From: an uncultured Ruminococcus sp.
GTDB lineage: Bacteria; Bacillota; Clostridia; Oscillospirales; Ruminococcaceae
NCBI GenBank assembly: GCA_910576995.1
Contig: CAJTLC010000005.1
Location: 69,357 to 133,356, forward strand
Direction of reading: 5' to 3'
DNA: 64,000 nt
Position numbers and translations under genes: made by a program. The notes below the pieces were generated by a model, which did no database searches, was not told where the DNA came from, and saw nothing but the letters and a program-made list of their open reading frames with translations. Below are positions 51,336 to 60,799 of this stretch, piece after piece; positions within the stretch are counted from its first letter, which is position 1, and each line of letters opens with the position of its first letter.

Positions 51336-53327
51336 ATGTCAGTAAATAAAAATAACAATCAAAATGATTTTCCGCTCTACCTTTTTTATCAGGGTAAAAA
51401 TTATGAGGCATGGAAATTTTTTGGCGCACATTCAAGAAAAAAAGGAAGAGGAAAGGTTTTTACCTTCAGAGTATGGGCTCCTAATGCTATAAGCATTTCC
51501 GTTGTCGGAGATTTCAATAAATGGGATCGATCAAAAGCTCCCATGAAGTTAATTGCGGACGGCATTTGGGAGGCGGAGATCTCAAAGTTGGAACAGTTTG
51601 ATATTTATAAGTACAGTATCGAAACGCGCGAGGGTAAAATTCTCCTGAAATCCGATCCGTATGCTCCTCATTTTGAAACGCGTCCCGGTACTGCTTCGAA
51701 AATTTACGAGAGCAGCTACGAGTGGAACGACTCCGCTTGGTTTGAATCTAAAAAAAGCAGGAACGTTTATAAAAGTCCTATGAACGTCTACGAGGTTCAT
51801 CTAAATTCTTGGAAAAACTCCGGCGAAGAAGAAGTCTTTATTTCTTATATAACTTTTGCCGAAGAGATAATTCCGTATCTCAAAAAGATGTCGTATACTC
51901 ATGTGGAATTTATGCCGCTTACGGAATTTCCTTTCGACGGCTCTTGGGGATATCAGGTAACGGGCTATTTTGCGCCCACTTCCCGTTACGGTACTCCCGA
52001 CGATTTCCGCAGAATGGTGGATATGCTCCACGAAGCGGGCATCGGCGTTATTCTTGACTGGGTTCCTGCGCATTTCCCGAAAGACGCTGCAGGTCTGTAT
52101 GAATTCGACGGCACCTGCTGTTACGAATATACGGACAGCAAAAAGAAAGAACACAAGGCTTGGGGAACTCACGTTTTCGACTACGGCAAGGCGGAAGTCT
52201 GCTCTTTCCTCATATCCAGCGCGAATTACTGGTTTACGGAAATGCACGTCGACGGTCTGAGAGTCGACGCCGTGGCGTCCATGCTTTATCTCGACTACGA
52301 CAGACGCGACGGCGAATGGACTGCAAATATCCACGGTGGAAACGAGAATCTCGAAGCAGTGGAATTCCTCAAAAGACTTAATGAAGCCATTTTCTCAAAA
52401 CACCCCGAAGCCCTCATGGTCGCTGAAGAATCAACGGCTTGGCCAATGGTCACGAAACCTACCGATATCGGCGGACTCGGCTTTAATTTCAAGTGGAATA
52501 TGGGTTGGATGAACGATATGCTCAGCTATATGTCTCTCGATCCGATCTATCGTTCGTTTAACCATGATAAGCTGACTTTCTCTTTCTTCTACGCTTTCTC
52601 CGAGAATTATATCCTGCCGATCTCGCATGACGAGGTCGTTTACGGAAAATGCTCGATGATCAATAAAATGCCGGGCTATGAAGTCGATAAATTTGCTTCA
52701 TACCGCGCTTTCATGGCTTATATGATGGCTCATCCGGGTAAAAAGCTTCTGTTTATGGGTCAGGAATTCGCCCAGAGCAGCGAGTGGAATTACAAAGCGC
52801 AGCTTGAATGGGGACTTCTCGATTCCGCTCCCCATAAAAATATGCTGAAATTTACGGAAAAGCTTAACAAATTTTATGTCGAAAATTCTCCTTTGTGGCA
52901 GAATGACGACTCATGGAGCGGTTTCAGCTGGATTTCCAATGACGATTATAAGCAGAGCGTTATCGCGTTCAGACGTATCGACGACGACGGCAGCGAAATT
53001 ATCGCGGTCTGCAATTTCGTACCTGTCAAACGTGAAAATTACCGTATAGGCGTGCCTGATAAGGGAACTTATAAGGTAGTTCTGAATACGGACGCGGCTG
53101 AATTCGGCGGAAGCGGCGCGTCAGCAAGATCGTATAAGGCTGAAAAAGAACCGATGCACGGTTTTGAATACAGCATTTCCATGACGCTTGCGCCTCTTTC
53201 CGTAATGTATCTCAAGGCTGCACCGAAAAGAAAATCAGTGAAAAAGCCGGCAGAATCCGAAGAAACTTCCGCTAAAACTAAAAAATCAACGGCAGGACGC
53301 AGGAAAAAATCTGTTGAAGAAAAATAA
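51336..53327 (+). CDS. glgB: 1,4-alpha-glucan branching enzyme
   Basis: Introduces alpha-1,6 branches into glycogen. From the ATG at 51336 (GGGGGG upstream) it is 663 residues: a CBM48 module (about 45-130, FRVWAPNAISISVVGDFNKW), the GH13 barrel with DWVPAHFP, GLRVDAVASML (nucleophile Asp), VAEESTAWP (acid Glu) and ISHDEVVYGK, an all-beta C-terminal domain, and a Lys-rich tail of about 30 residues. The frame to 51246 overlaps the promoter and is rejected. First gene of glgB-glgC-glgD-glgA. Confidence 0.95.
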   Translation: MSVNKNNNQNDFPLYLFYQGKNYEAWKFFGAHSRKKGRGKVFTFRVWAPNAISISVVGDFNKWDRSKAPMKLIADGIWEAEISKLEQFDIYKYSIETREGKILLKSDPYAPHFETRPGTASKIYESSYEWNDSAWFESKKSRNVYKSPMNVYEVHLNSWKNSGEEEVFISYITFAEEIIPYLKKMSYTHVEFMPLTEFPFDGSWGYQVTGYFAPTSRYGTPDDFRRMVDMLHEAGIGVILDWVPAHFPKDAAGLYEFDGTCCYEYTDSKKKEHKAWGTHVFDYGKAEVCSFLISSANYWFTEMHVDGLRVDAVASMLYLDYDRRDGEWTANIHGGNENLEAVEFLKRLNEAIFSKHPEALMVAEESTAWPMVTKPTDIGGLGFNFKWNMGWMNDMLSYMSLDPIYRSFNHDKLTFSFFYAFSENYILPISHDEVVYGKCSMINKMPGYEVDKFASYRAFMAYMMAHPGKKLLFMGQEFAQSSEWNYKAQLEWGLLDSAPHKNMLKFTEKLNKFYVENSPLWQNDDSWSGFSWISNDDYKQSVIAFRRIDDDGSEIIAVCNFVPVKRENYRIGVPDKGTYKVVLNTDAAEFGGSGASARSYKAEKEPMHGFEYSISMTLAPLSVMYLKAAPKRKSVKKPAESEETSAKTKKSTAGRRKKSVEEK

Positions 53328-53467
53328 TCGGAATTGGCGGATCTTGAAATACTTTTGCATATCCGCTTGATTCCCGTTAATTAAATAATATATATTTATC
53401 TATCAATATCAGAACCGGTTTTTGCGTACGTGTGCAAGGCAGATTCTGAGTATCAGGAGGAATATTT

Positions 53468-54694
53468 ATGTACACCAAGAAAAAAGTTGTAGCAATGCTC
53501 CTTGCAGGCGGTCAAGGAAGCAGACTGTACGCTCTTACGAAAAATGTGGCTAAACCTGCTGTTCCCTACGGCGGAAAATACAGACTTATCGATTTCCCTC
53601 TCTCAAACTGCACAAATTCCGGTATCGATACTGTGGGCGTTCTTACTCAGTATCAGCCCCTTGTTCTCAACGAGTATATCGGCAACGGTCAGCCATGGGA
53701 TCTGGATAAAATGAACGGCGGAGTTCATGTTCTTCCGCCTTATGAATCTCAGGCGGGCGCGTCATGGTACGAGGGTACTGCCAATGCGATCTACCAGAAC
53801 ATGAATTTCATCAAGCGCTACGACCCTGATTACGTTGTAGTACTCGGCGGCGATCATATCTATAAAATGGACTATTCGAAAATGGTCGATTTCCATATTG
53901 CCAATGACGCGGACTGCACCATTTCCGTTATTGATGTTCCGCTTGCGGAGGCTTCGCGTTTTGGAATTATGATATGCGACGAAAACAATAAAGTCGTTGA
54001 TTTTGTTGAGAAGCCGAAGGAGCCAAAATCAACTCTCGCTTCTATGGGTATATATGTTTTCAGCTGGAAAAAAATTGAGAAATACCTCATTGAAAATGAA
54101 AACGACGCCAACGCAAAACGCGAGCGCGGCGAAAGTTGGTCGAAGGATTTCGGAAAGGATATCATTACTTCAATGCTCCGCGATAAACAGCGTCTTTTCG
54201 CTTATGAATTCGAGGGATACTGGAAGGATGTCGGAACGCTGGATTCGCTTTGGGAGGCGAATATGGATCTTCTTAGCCCCAGCGTACCTCTCGATCTTTT
54301 TGACAAGAGCTGGAAGATCTACTCCAGAAGCAGCTATATGCCGCCGCAGTATATGGGCGAGAACGCTCATGTGGAAAACTCCATGATCGCTGAGGGAAGT
54401 TCCGTTGACGGCTCGGTCGATTTCTCCGTTCTGTTTGCAGGCGTTACCGTTGAAGAGGGTGCAACTGTAAATTACAGCATAATCATGCCCGGTACGGTCA
54501 TTAAGTCCGGTGCTGTGGTTGAATACGCCATCGTCGGAAGCGACTGTGTTATCGAAAGCGGCGCTCATATAGGAAAAAGCCCCGAAATGGTCGAAAACAG
54601 GGACGATTGGGGTATTGCGGTAGTTGGACACAACGTTACTGTGTCTGACGGAAAATCCGTTGATCCCAAGCAGATCATCAGCGAAAACATCTGA
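53468..54694 (+). CDS. glgC: Glucose-1-phosphate adenylyltransferase, catalytic subunit
   Basis: Makes ADP-glucose, the committed step of glycogen synthesis. The 408 residues start with the nucleotide loop LLAGGQGSRLYALTKNVAKP, contain FPLSNCTNSGI, VVLGGDHIYKMDY with the catalytic Asp and FVEKPKEP, and end in a left-handed beta-helix allosteric domain. Glucose-1-phosphate would come from the PgcA mutase encoded at 19-21 kb. CAGGAGG precedes the ATG. It lies 14 bases before glgD, the usual Firmicutes heteromer partner. Confidence 0.96.
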   Translation: MYTKKKVVAMLLAGGQGSRLYALTKNVAKPAVPYGGKYRLIDFPLSNCTNSGIDTVGVLTQYQPLVLNEYIGNGQPWDLDKMNGGVHVLPPYESQAGASWYEGTANAIYQNMNFIKRYDPDYVVVLGGDHIYKMDYSKMVDFHIANDADCTISVIDVPLAEASRFGIMICDENNKVVDFVEKPKEPKSTLASMGIYVFSWKKIEKYLIENENDANAKRERGESWSKDFGKDIITSMLRDKQRLFAYEFEGYWKDVGTLDSLWEANMDLLSPSVPLDLFDKSWKIYSRSSYMPPQYMGENAHVENSMIAEGSSVDGSVDFSVLFAGVTVEEGATVNYSIIMPGTVIKSGAVVEYAIVGSDCVIESGAHIGKSPEMVENRDDWGIAVVGHNVTVSDGKSVDPKQIISENI

Positions 54695-54708
54695 GCGGAG
54701 GTATAACA

Positions 54709-55833
54709 ATGAGCAGTGTTAATTATAATGTTTTGGGTTTGATTTTTGCAAGTATGCACGATTCCTATGTAAGCGAACTTACAAAGCAGAGAACTATGGG
54801 TTCTATCCCTTTCGGCGGCAGGTACAGACTTATCGATTTCCCGCTTTCAAATTTCGTGAATTCGGGCGTTTCAGAAGTCGGAGTTATCACGAAGTCGAAT
54901 TACGGCTCTTTGCTTGACCACCTCGGTTCGGGAAGAGACTGGGATCTTGCGCGTAAAAAAGGCGGACTTCATCTTCTTCCGCCATACAGCCAGACGGGTG
55001 GAATTTATAAGGGCAGACTGGACGCTCTTAATAATGTATGGAGTTTTGTCGAGCATTCCAAGGCGCAGTATGTGATACTTTCAAACTGCGATGTGGTTGC
55101 GACTATTGATTTTAATCCCGTCCTCCGTCAGCATATGGAGACTGAAGCAGATATAACGCTTATTTACAGCAAGGGCTATTACGACAGCGAGAAGAATGCA
55201 GGTACGACTATTCTTCAGTTCAATGAGGACAATACCGTAAGCGACGTTTTGGTTGCGCCGAAAATTTCAGGAGAATGTAATCAGTGGCTGGAAATGCTGA
55301 TCATCAGCAAGGATTTCCTCCGTCAGGTAGTTGACGACGCCGCAAGCAGAAATCTCTATAGCTTTACAAGAGAAATTCTCCAGAATAAAAACAGCGGTTA
55401 TAAGATAATGGGTTACGAACATAAGGATTTCTTTGTGAAAATCGACAGCGTCGAGAATTATTTTGCGGCTAATAAAATGCTTCTGGACGCCGAAAAGAGA
55501 AACGCGCTCTTTAAGATAGATATGCCTGTTTATACGAAAGTCGGCGATAATGGTCCCGCTAAGTATGGTCTGGAATCGAATATCAAAAATTCGCTTATTG
55601 CGGACGGCTGCATTATCGAGGGTACTGTTGAAAATTCAGTGATCTTCCGCGGCGTTAAGATAGGTAAGGACACTGTTGTCAAGGATTCTGTTATCATGCA
55701 GGGCGCGAAGATCGGCAGCGGATGCAACATTTCTTCCGTTATCACGGATAAGAACGTCGAGATCAGCGACGAGAAATCTTTGACGGGTTCGGAGACTTAT
55801 CCGCTGTATATCGGCAAAAACGGCAAAATATAA
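54709..55833 (+). CDS. glgD: Glucose-1-phosphate adenylyltransferase, regulatory subunit
   Basis: 374-residue GlgC paralogue. The glycine-rich nucleotide loop is replaced (LIFASMHDSYVSELTKQRTM), and the catalytic GDH is lost (LSNCDVVATIDF), as in GlgD of other Firmicutes, where it modulates GlgC in a heterotetramer. The fold is otherwise intact (FGGRYRLIDFPLSNFVNSG). GCGGAGG precedes the ATG. Same transcript as glgC and glgA. Confidence 0.95.
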   Translation: MSSVNYNVLGLIFASMHDSYVSELTKQRTMGSIPFGGRYRLIDFPLSNFVNSGVSEVGVITKSNYGSLLDHLGSGRDWDLARKKGGLHLLPPYSQTGGIYKGRLDALNNVWSFVEHSKAQYVILSNCDVVATIDFNPVLRQHMETEADITLIYSKGYYDSEKNAGTTILQFNEDNTVSDVLVAPKISGECNQWLEMLIISKDFLRQVVDDAASRNLYSFTREILQNKNSGYKIMGYEHKDFFVKIDSVENYFAANKMLLDAEKRNALFKIDMPVYTKVGDNGPAKYGLESNIKNSLIADGCIIEGTVENSVIFRGVKIGKDTVVKDSVIMQGAKIGSGCNISSVITDKNVEISDEKSLTGSETYPLYIGKNGKI

Positions 55834-55860
55834 GCGGCGTGACAAAGGGAAGACGAACGT

Positions 55861-57276
55861 ATGAATATACTTTTTGCTGCCAGCGAGGCTGTTCCATATG
55901 CAGCCTCCGGCGGTCTTGCCGACGTAGTGGGTTCTCTGCCGAAAGCTATAAGCGCAAAGGGGCATAACTGCGCGGTCGTGATGCCGCTTTATAAGGCTAT
56001 TGATTCCGAATTGCGCGGAGAAATGGAATTTATCGCTAATCTTACGGTGGATGTTTCATGGCGTAAACAGTACTGCGGAATTTATATGACGGAGAAAAAT
56101 AACGTTACATATTTTTTTATAGATAACGAATATTATTATAACAGAGACGGTCTGTATGGATTTTACGACGACTGCGAAAGATTTGTATTTTTCGGCAGGG
56201 CTGTTCTCGAAATGCTGAAATTTATTGATTTCAAGCCTGATATTATAAGCTGCAACGATTGGCAGACCGCGCTTATTCCCGTTTATTTTCACGTTTATTA
56301 CAGGTATCTTCAGGGCTATGACAAGCTGAAAATAACCATGACTATTCATAATATTGAATATCAGGGCAGATACGGCAGGGAAGTCCTCAACGAACTTATG
56401 GGGATTCCTGCTTATAATTCAGGGATTCTCGAATATGACGGCTATATCAATATGCTTAAAGGCGCAATTGAGACGGCTGACGGAATAATAACTGTTTCGC
56501 CTTCTTATGCTATGGAAATTCTTGACCCATGGTACGCCTGCGGTCTTGATCGGATTCTTGCTGATAAGCGGTATAAGTTAAAAGGAATTCTCAACGGCAT
56601 TGATACCGATCTTTATGATCCCGAAAAGGATCCGTATATCGCATGGCATTTTTCTGAAAACGATATTTCGGGAAAGGCAAAATGCAAGTCGGAACTTTTG
56701 AACGAACTTGGATTTTCAGATGGAGAAGAGCCGCTTTTGGGCATAGTTACGCGATTTGTACGGCATAAAGGCATCGACCTTATCCGCTGCGCTTTTGAGG
56801 AGATCATAAACTGCGGATTTAAAATTGTCGTGCTTGGAAGCGGCGAAAAAATATATGAGGATTTCTTCATTGAGATGTCGCGCAGATATCCTGACAGGGT
56901 TTCAGTTACGACGGGATTTGTCCCGGAACTTGCTCATAGGATATATGCGAGTGCGGATATGTTTCTCATGCCAAGTCAAAGCGAGCCGTGCGGTCTTGCT
57001 CAGATGATTGCTATGCGTTACGGAACTGCGCCGATAGTTCGCGAAACGGGCGGACTGCGCGATACTGTGCGTGATAACGGCGGCTTGAACGGAAATGGAT
57101 TTTCATTTAAAACTTTTAATGCCGACGATATGCTCGACGCGATTCGGCGTGCGAAAAGAGATTACAATGACCGCAAAAAATGGGCGGCTCTTGTTAAACG
57201 CGCTATGAAGTGCGATAATAGCTGGGCGGCTTCGGCGGACGTTTATATCGAAAGTTTCTGCGGACTTTTAAATTAA
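55861..57276 (+). CDS. glgA: Glycogen synthase
   Basis: GT5 enzyme transferring glucose from ADP-glucose to the growing chain. The 471 residues carry the N-terminal glycine loop ASGGLADVVGSLPKA, ISCNDWQTALIPVY, and the C-terminal SEPCGLAQMIAMRYGTAP with the catalytic Glu region. The usual KxGGL lysine is Ala (AASGGL), which I believe is common in clostridial GlgA. AAAGGG precedes the ATG. Last gene of the operon; a terminator follows at 57366. Confidence 0.95.
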   Translation: MNILFAASEAVPYAASGGLADVVGSLPKAISAKGHNCAVVMPLYKAIDSELRGEMEFIANLTVDVSWRKQYCGIYMTEKNNVTYFFIDNEYYYNRDGLYGFYDDCERFVFFGRAVLEMLKFIDFKPDIISCNDWQTALIPVYFHVYYRYLQGYDKLKITMTIHNIEYQGRYGREVLNELMGIPAYNSGILEYDGYINMLKGAIETADGIITVSPSYAMEILDPWYACGLDRILADKRYKLKGILNGIDTDLYDPEKDPYIAWHFSENDISGKAKCKSELLNELGFSDGEEPLLGIVTRFVRHKGIDLIRCAFEEIINCGFKIVVLGSGEKIYEDFFIEMSRRYPDRVSVTTGFVPELAHRIYASADMFLMPSQSEPCGLAQMIAMRYGTAPIVRETGGLRDTVRDNGGLNGNGFSFKTFNADDMLDAIRRAKRDYNDRKKWAALVKRAMKCDNSWAASADVYIESFCGLLN

Positions 57277-57282
57277 TTTATT

Positions 57283-57489
57283 CAGATCAATTTTTACTTG
57301 CGCTGGATTATCATGGGAAACTCCTTCTGCATAAAGGGCGTTGTCTCTTATGAATCCCGAAATTAAAAAAATATAATGCACCCGAATGGGTGCATTATAT
57401 TTTTAATATTGGTTTTTAAAAGGATTTTGCAGTGGGCATAGGGGAACTGCTTCCATCGTATAACGCAGCACAAGTAAAAATTGATCTGT
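57283..57489. repeat. Palindromic element with CAGATCAATTTTTACTTG ends
   Basis: CAGATCAATTTTTACTTG and CAAGTAAAAATTGATCTG are perfect 18-base inverted ends. A related element is at 61739-61903, sharing the ends and GATTATCA(T/G)GGG inside. The glg terminator at 57366-57406 lies within it. Confidence 0.8.
57366..57406. terminator. Terminator of the glg operon
   Basis: AAAATATAATGCACCC, loop GAAT, GGGTGCATTATATTTT: a perfect 16-base stem followed by T's. Confidence 0.85.
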
Positions 57490-57511
57490 GTGCAAAATTT
57501 TGAAAAAGGGC

Positions 57512-57540
57512 TTTACATTTGGGAAATAGTGTGCTATAAT
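57512..57540 (+). promoter_or_regulatory. Promoter of the VanY-type carboxypeptidase gene
   Basis: TTTACA (57512-57517), 17-base spacer, TATAAT (57535-57540). Confidence 0.82.
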
Positions 57541-57592
57541 AAATATGATCAGAATAATTTCCGATCAAGACTTACAATTGGGAGATGACAAA

Positions 57593-58771
57593 ATGAAAAG
57601 CAACTTTAAGCGTATTACGGCGTTTACTGCTTCGCTTATCTGTCTTATGGGTATGGCGGCGTGCGGTAAAGACGTACCGGCTGACGAAAGCGAGGATTCG
57701 GAACTGAGCATTTCAAGCGGTATTGCTGAAAATACGACGGATATTACAAGCGGCGTTCAGACATCGGAGGCGGCGGCTTCTACTGGTGAAAATGATGATA
57801 CTACCGAAACTACTACGGTTTCGGGCGGCGGATTTTCCGGCGTTAAGCGTACGGGAATCGCTTCGGGCGCAAATAAGCCCGGTGCAAATATAAATACTCC
57901 GACTACGAAAACTCCTGCCGGCAATAACGGCGGCGCAGGAAACAACGGCGGTGGAAATAACTCCGGCGGAGCGACAGTCAGCGGAATTACTCTCAGTTAT
58001 ACTTCCGCAGAGATCAGCGTTGGTCAGATAAAGCAATATCCTGTTGTTTCGGAAACTATCAACGAAGTCTGGACAAGTTCCAATACGGCTGTGGCTACGG
58101 TCGACAGCATCGGAAATATCACCGGAGTCGGCGAAGGCACATGTATTATAAAGGTCGCTTCCGCGGATAATCCCTCTCTCGGCGCTCAGGTCAGCGTTAC
58201 CGTTAAAAAGTCGGAGGGTTCTCAGCAGATAGACGGCGTGACATATATAGACGGAATTCTTATTGCAAATAAAACTTATGGTCTGCCTGCTTCTTATAAT
58301 CCGGGCGGACTTACAGGTGATACTTATTCGGCGTTTCAGGAACTTGCGAGCGGGGCGGCTAATGATGGTTTAAATATTTACATTTCGTCGGGATTCCGTT
58401 CCTATGAAACTCAGGAGGCTATCTACAACGATTATGTAGCTACTAATGGACAAGCTACCGCTGATACTTTTTCAGCGCGTCCGGGATTTTCAGAGCATCA
58501 GACCGGTCTGGCGATAGACGTAAACGAGATTAGCGACGCGTTTATTGGCACACCCGAAGCAATCTGGCTTGAGGAACACTGCACGGAATACGGATTTATA
58601 ATTCGCTATCCGCAGGGTAAGCAGGGCGTTACGGGATATAAGTACGAGCCTTGGCACATTCGCTATGTGGGCAAGGAGAATGCAAAGCTTATTCGCGACG
58701 CGGCTTCAGCGGCAGGCGATCCATATCTCACTCTTGAGGAGTATTTCGGAATCACTTCAGCATATCAGTAA
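57593..58771 (+). CDS. Lipoprotein D-alanyl-D-alanine carboxypeptidase (VanY/M15B) with BIG2 domain
   Basis: Trims the terminal D-Ala from peptidoglycan stems outside the cell. The signal peptide ends in the lipobox GMAACG, so it is membrane-anchored. A Ser/Thr/Gly/Asn-rich linker leads to a BIG2-like domain (about 130-210, VWTSSNTAVATVDSIGNITG), then the M15B domain (about 225-385) with SGFRSYETQ, FSEHQTGLAIDVNE (His and Asp zinc ligands) and EPWHIRYVG (third ligand). Start at 57593 has GGGAG; the longer frame to 57545 overlaps the transcription start. Monocistronic with strong promoter and terminator. Confidence 0.9.
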   Translation: MKSNFKRITAFTASLICLMGMAACGKDVPADESEDSELSISSGIAENTTDITSGVQTSEAAASTGENDDTTETTTVSGGGFSGVKRTGIASGANKPGANINTPTTKTPAGNNGGAGNNGGGNNSGGATVSGITLSYTSAEISVGQIKQYPVVSETINEVWTSSNTAVATVDSIGNITGVGEGTCIIKVASADNPSLGAQVSVTVKKSEGSQQIDGVTYIDGILIANKTYGLPASYNPGGLTGDTYSAFQELASGAANDGLNIYISSGFRSYETQEAIYNDYVATNGQATADTFSARPGFSEHQTGLAIDVNEISDAFIGTPEAIWLEEHCTEYGFIIRYPQGKQGVTGYKYEPWHIRYVGKENAKLIRDAASAAGDPYLTLEEYFGITSAYQ

Positions 58772-58772
58772 T

Positions 58773-58809
58773 AAAAAATCCCGAAGGCATAACGCTTTCG
58801 GGATTTTTT
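58773..58809 (+). terminator. Terminator of the VanY-type gene
   Basis: AAAATCCCGAAGGC / GCTTTCGGGATTTTTT. A palindromic repeat is inserted directly at its T-tract (TTTTTTAGAACC). Confidence 0.9.
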
Positions 58810-58998
58810 AGAACCTGTCTTCACAAGATAAGTGTGCGGATTTTCGAGCATAATTTTGTCGAGTGCAAGGAAAAAATTCGCAGGCATACTGACGCACTAC
58901 GGGTGTTCTTTACGGTCATATAGCAAGGATTTTTGACGCAGCAATCGGCAAAATTTGCCGAAAAGACATGCGCTACAGCTTGTGAAGACAGGTTCTTA
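58809..58998. repeat. MITE-like palindrome, copy 7 (CTTCACAAG arm type)
   Basis: TAGAACCTGTCTTCACAAG and CTTGTGAAGACAGGTTCTTA. Nearly the same as the copy at 45478-45645 but with an extra central segment (GACGCACTACGGGTGTTCT) that is shared with the copy at 10943-11130. It ends 1 base before the uppP stop codon. Confidence 0.88.
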
Positions 58999-58999
58999 G

Positions 59000-59878
59000 T
59001 TAGGCGAACGCTTTAACTCCAAAGTAGACGAGAACAAGTATTCCAAGAATGATTCGGTACCAGCCAAATACCTTAAAATCATGCTTTTTGATGTAGTCCA
59101 TGAGGAATTTTATGACGACAACAGAAACGAGAAACGCCACAAGCATTCCGATAAGGAGGATACCGATCTGCGTGCCTGTAAATCCGCCGTCGTATTTTAC
59201 GATCTTTAAAAGACTTGCGCCGAACATTACGGGAACAGCGAGATAGAATGTGAATTCAGCCGCGACGGTTCTGGAAATTCCGATAAGAAGCGCGCCGAGA
59301 ATTGTTGCTCCCGAACGCGAAGTGCCGGGAAAAATGGCGGCGATAAGCTGGAATAATCCGATTATGAAAGCCGCTTGATATGTAAGTTCGTTTATTGTGT
59401 TCACTTTTGCGGATTTGTTTTTGTTGCGATTTTCGATAATGATGAACGCGATTCCGAAAACGATAAGTGCGATCGCGATCACCCATGGACGGTAGAAAAG
59501 CGCCTCAAATACGTCGTCAAAGAGAACTCCGATCACAGCGGCAGGCAGACAGGCGGCGATGACCTTAAACCACATCTGCATTATATCTGCTTTTACACAA
59601 GCGCCGAAGCCGTCTTTTTTCCAAGGATGCTGATTGTTTTTTCTGCCAAAAGGGAAAAGTTTCTTCCAGAAGATCAGCACAACAGCCATGATCGCGCCAA
59701 GCTGTATGACCACGTTAAACATATTAATAAAACTTTCGTTTACATCGGTGTCGTCGCTTACGTTTAGCTGCAAAAATTCGTTCACCAGTATCAGATGACC
59801 GGTACTGCTGACGGGCAGCCATTCGGTAATGCCCTCGACAATACCGAGAATTATGGATTTTATGAATTCCCAGATCAT
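59000..59878 (-). CDS. uppP: Undecaprenyl-diphosphatase
   Basis: Recycles the lipid carrier of wall synthesis by dephosphorylating undecaprenyl pyrophosphate. The 292 residues hold about eight membrane helices, the motif GITEWLPVSSTGHLIL (about 15-30) with the catalytic Glu, and PGTSRSGATI (about 186-195) with the second active-site Arg/Ser. Length is typical. GAAAGGA precedes the ATG. Monocistronic; its 3' end abuts a palindromic element. Confidence 0.96.
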   Translation of the reverse strand: MIWEFIKSIILGIVEGITEWLPVSSTGHLILVNEFLQLNVSDDTDVNESFINMFNVVIQLGAIMAVVLIFWKKLFPFGRKNNQHPWKKDGFGACVKADIMQMWFKVIAACLPAAVIGVLFDDVFEALFYRPWVIAIALIVFGIAFIIIENRNKNKSAKVNTINELTYQAAFIIGLFQLIAAIFPGTSRSGATILGALLIGISRTVAAEFTFYLAVPVMFGASLLKIVKYDGGFTGTQIGILLIGMLVAFLVSVVVIKFLMDYIKKHDFKVFGWYRIILGILVLVYFGVKAFA

Positions 59879-60014
59879 ATTTTTATCCTTTCATTGCTGT
59901 ATGAAAATTCTTAATTTAATTATATCATATCTTTATTTATATGTCAATTTAAGCACAAATAGTCTGGAATAAATATGAAAAAACAGCTTATTGATCAAAT
60001 CAATTTTGTGCAGT

Positions 60015-60665
60015 TTAACGGTTTAGCTTAAACTTTCTCTTGGAAATAGTGAGAACGCCCGACTTTTTCAGCTTCGCCATTTCACGCTGGAGCGCGCTTC
60101 GGTTTACACAGAGATAATCCGACAGGGCAGTCGTCGAAAACGGTATCTGCGGCTGTTTTCCGGAGGCAGTATTATTTTCCACGATCTGCAAGAAGCTGAG
60201 AAGCTTGTCCTCGATTGTCCGCTGACTAAGAACTTCTATTCGCTCGCTTAGCGAGATCGCTTTTTCGGTCATGAGATCGAGCATATTTTCGACCACCTGC
60301 GAATGGCATTGGCAGGCTTTTTCGCATCTTTTCATGAGTTCGGAGCGCAGCATGAAAAGTATCTCGCAGTCGGATTCCGCAACGATTTCCACTGTGCTTT
60401 TTTTAGAAGTTGAATAAGTGAAAAAATCCCCAAAAATATCCTGTTCGCCCAGAGTTTCGATAATACTTCTCACACCGTTGATGTCATAGCGGATTATTTC
60501 GGCGTTTCCTTTAAGAATAACGCCTATTTTTCCGCGTGGTATAGAGAAATCGGCGATACAGCTCCCTGCGCGGAATTTTTTGGTTTCGGCGTTGAAGCAT
60601 TCGATCATGCGCATTCGATCTTTATTAGTAACGCCCTTGAATAATGTGTTATTGTTCGCTAACAT
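60015..60665 (-). CDS. Crp/Fnr-family transcriptional regulator
   Basis: 216 residues: a cyclic-nucleotide-binding-like beta barrel (about 10-125, SCIADFSIPRGKIGVILKGN), a dimer helix, and a winged helix-turn-helix (about 150-216, TTALSDYLCVNRSALQREMA). It lacks the N-terminal FNR cysteine cluster; six Cys are spread through the protein, including CHCHSQ-type residues in CEKACQCHSQV near the dimer helix, which could sense redox. ATG 60665 has AAGGAG. It is transcribed away from the oxygen-defence genes at 60850-61737 and has a palindrome GTTGCAATTGCAAC in its leader. Confidence 0.88.
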   Translation of the reverse strand: MLANNNTLFKGVTNKDRMRMIECFNAETKKFRAGSCIADFSIPRGKIGVILKGNAEIIRYDINGVRSIIETLGEQDIFGDFFTYSTSKKSTVEIVAESDCEILFMLRSELMKRCEKACQCHSQVVENMLDLMTEKAISLSERIEVLSQRTIEDKLLSFLQIVENNTASGKQPQIPFSTTALSDYLCVNRSALQREMAKLKKSGVLTISKRKFKLNR

Positions 60666-60679
60666 TTTTCTCTCCTTAT

Positions 60680-60693
60680 GTTGCAATTGCAAC
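60680..60693. promoter_or_regulatory. Palindrome in the crp/fnr-type gene leader, candidate operator
   Basis: GTTGCAATTGCAAC is a perfect 14-base palindrome between the promoter and ribosome binding site of the regulator gene, a likely autoregulatory or third-party site. Confidence 0.45.
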
Positions 60694-60711
60694 AGATTTT
60701 TTTCTCTAATT

Positions 60712-60740
60712 ATGATACAATATATTCAGTCAAATGTCAA
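60712..60740 (-). promoter_or_regulatory. Promoter of the Crp/Fnr-type gene
   Basis: Minus strand TTGACA (60740-60735), 17-base spacer, TATCAT (60717-60712). Confidence 0.75.
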
Positions 60741-60799
60741 GTACCGATTTAGGACGTGTTGACACTAAAATGTAACTATGCATTCTTGGCGTCATGCTC

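Larger units (their letters stand above)
57277..57592. other. Intergenic space after the glg operon
   Basis: It contains a palindromic repeat (57283-57489) that encloses the operon terminator, and the promoter of the next gene at 57512-57540. No gene is seen. Confidence 0.6.

Noticed and set aside
54709..55833. GlgD as a broken GlgC
   Set aside because: Loss of the nucleotide loop is normal for the GlgD regulatory subunit of Firmicutes.
55861..55930. Loss of the KxGGL lysine in glycogen synthase
   Set aside because: AASGGLADV seems to be the usual form in many clostridial GlgA proteins, so it is not treated as a defect; an alignment would settle it.
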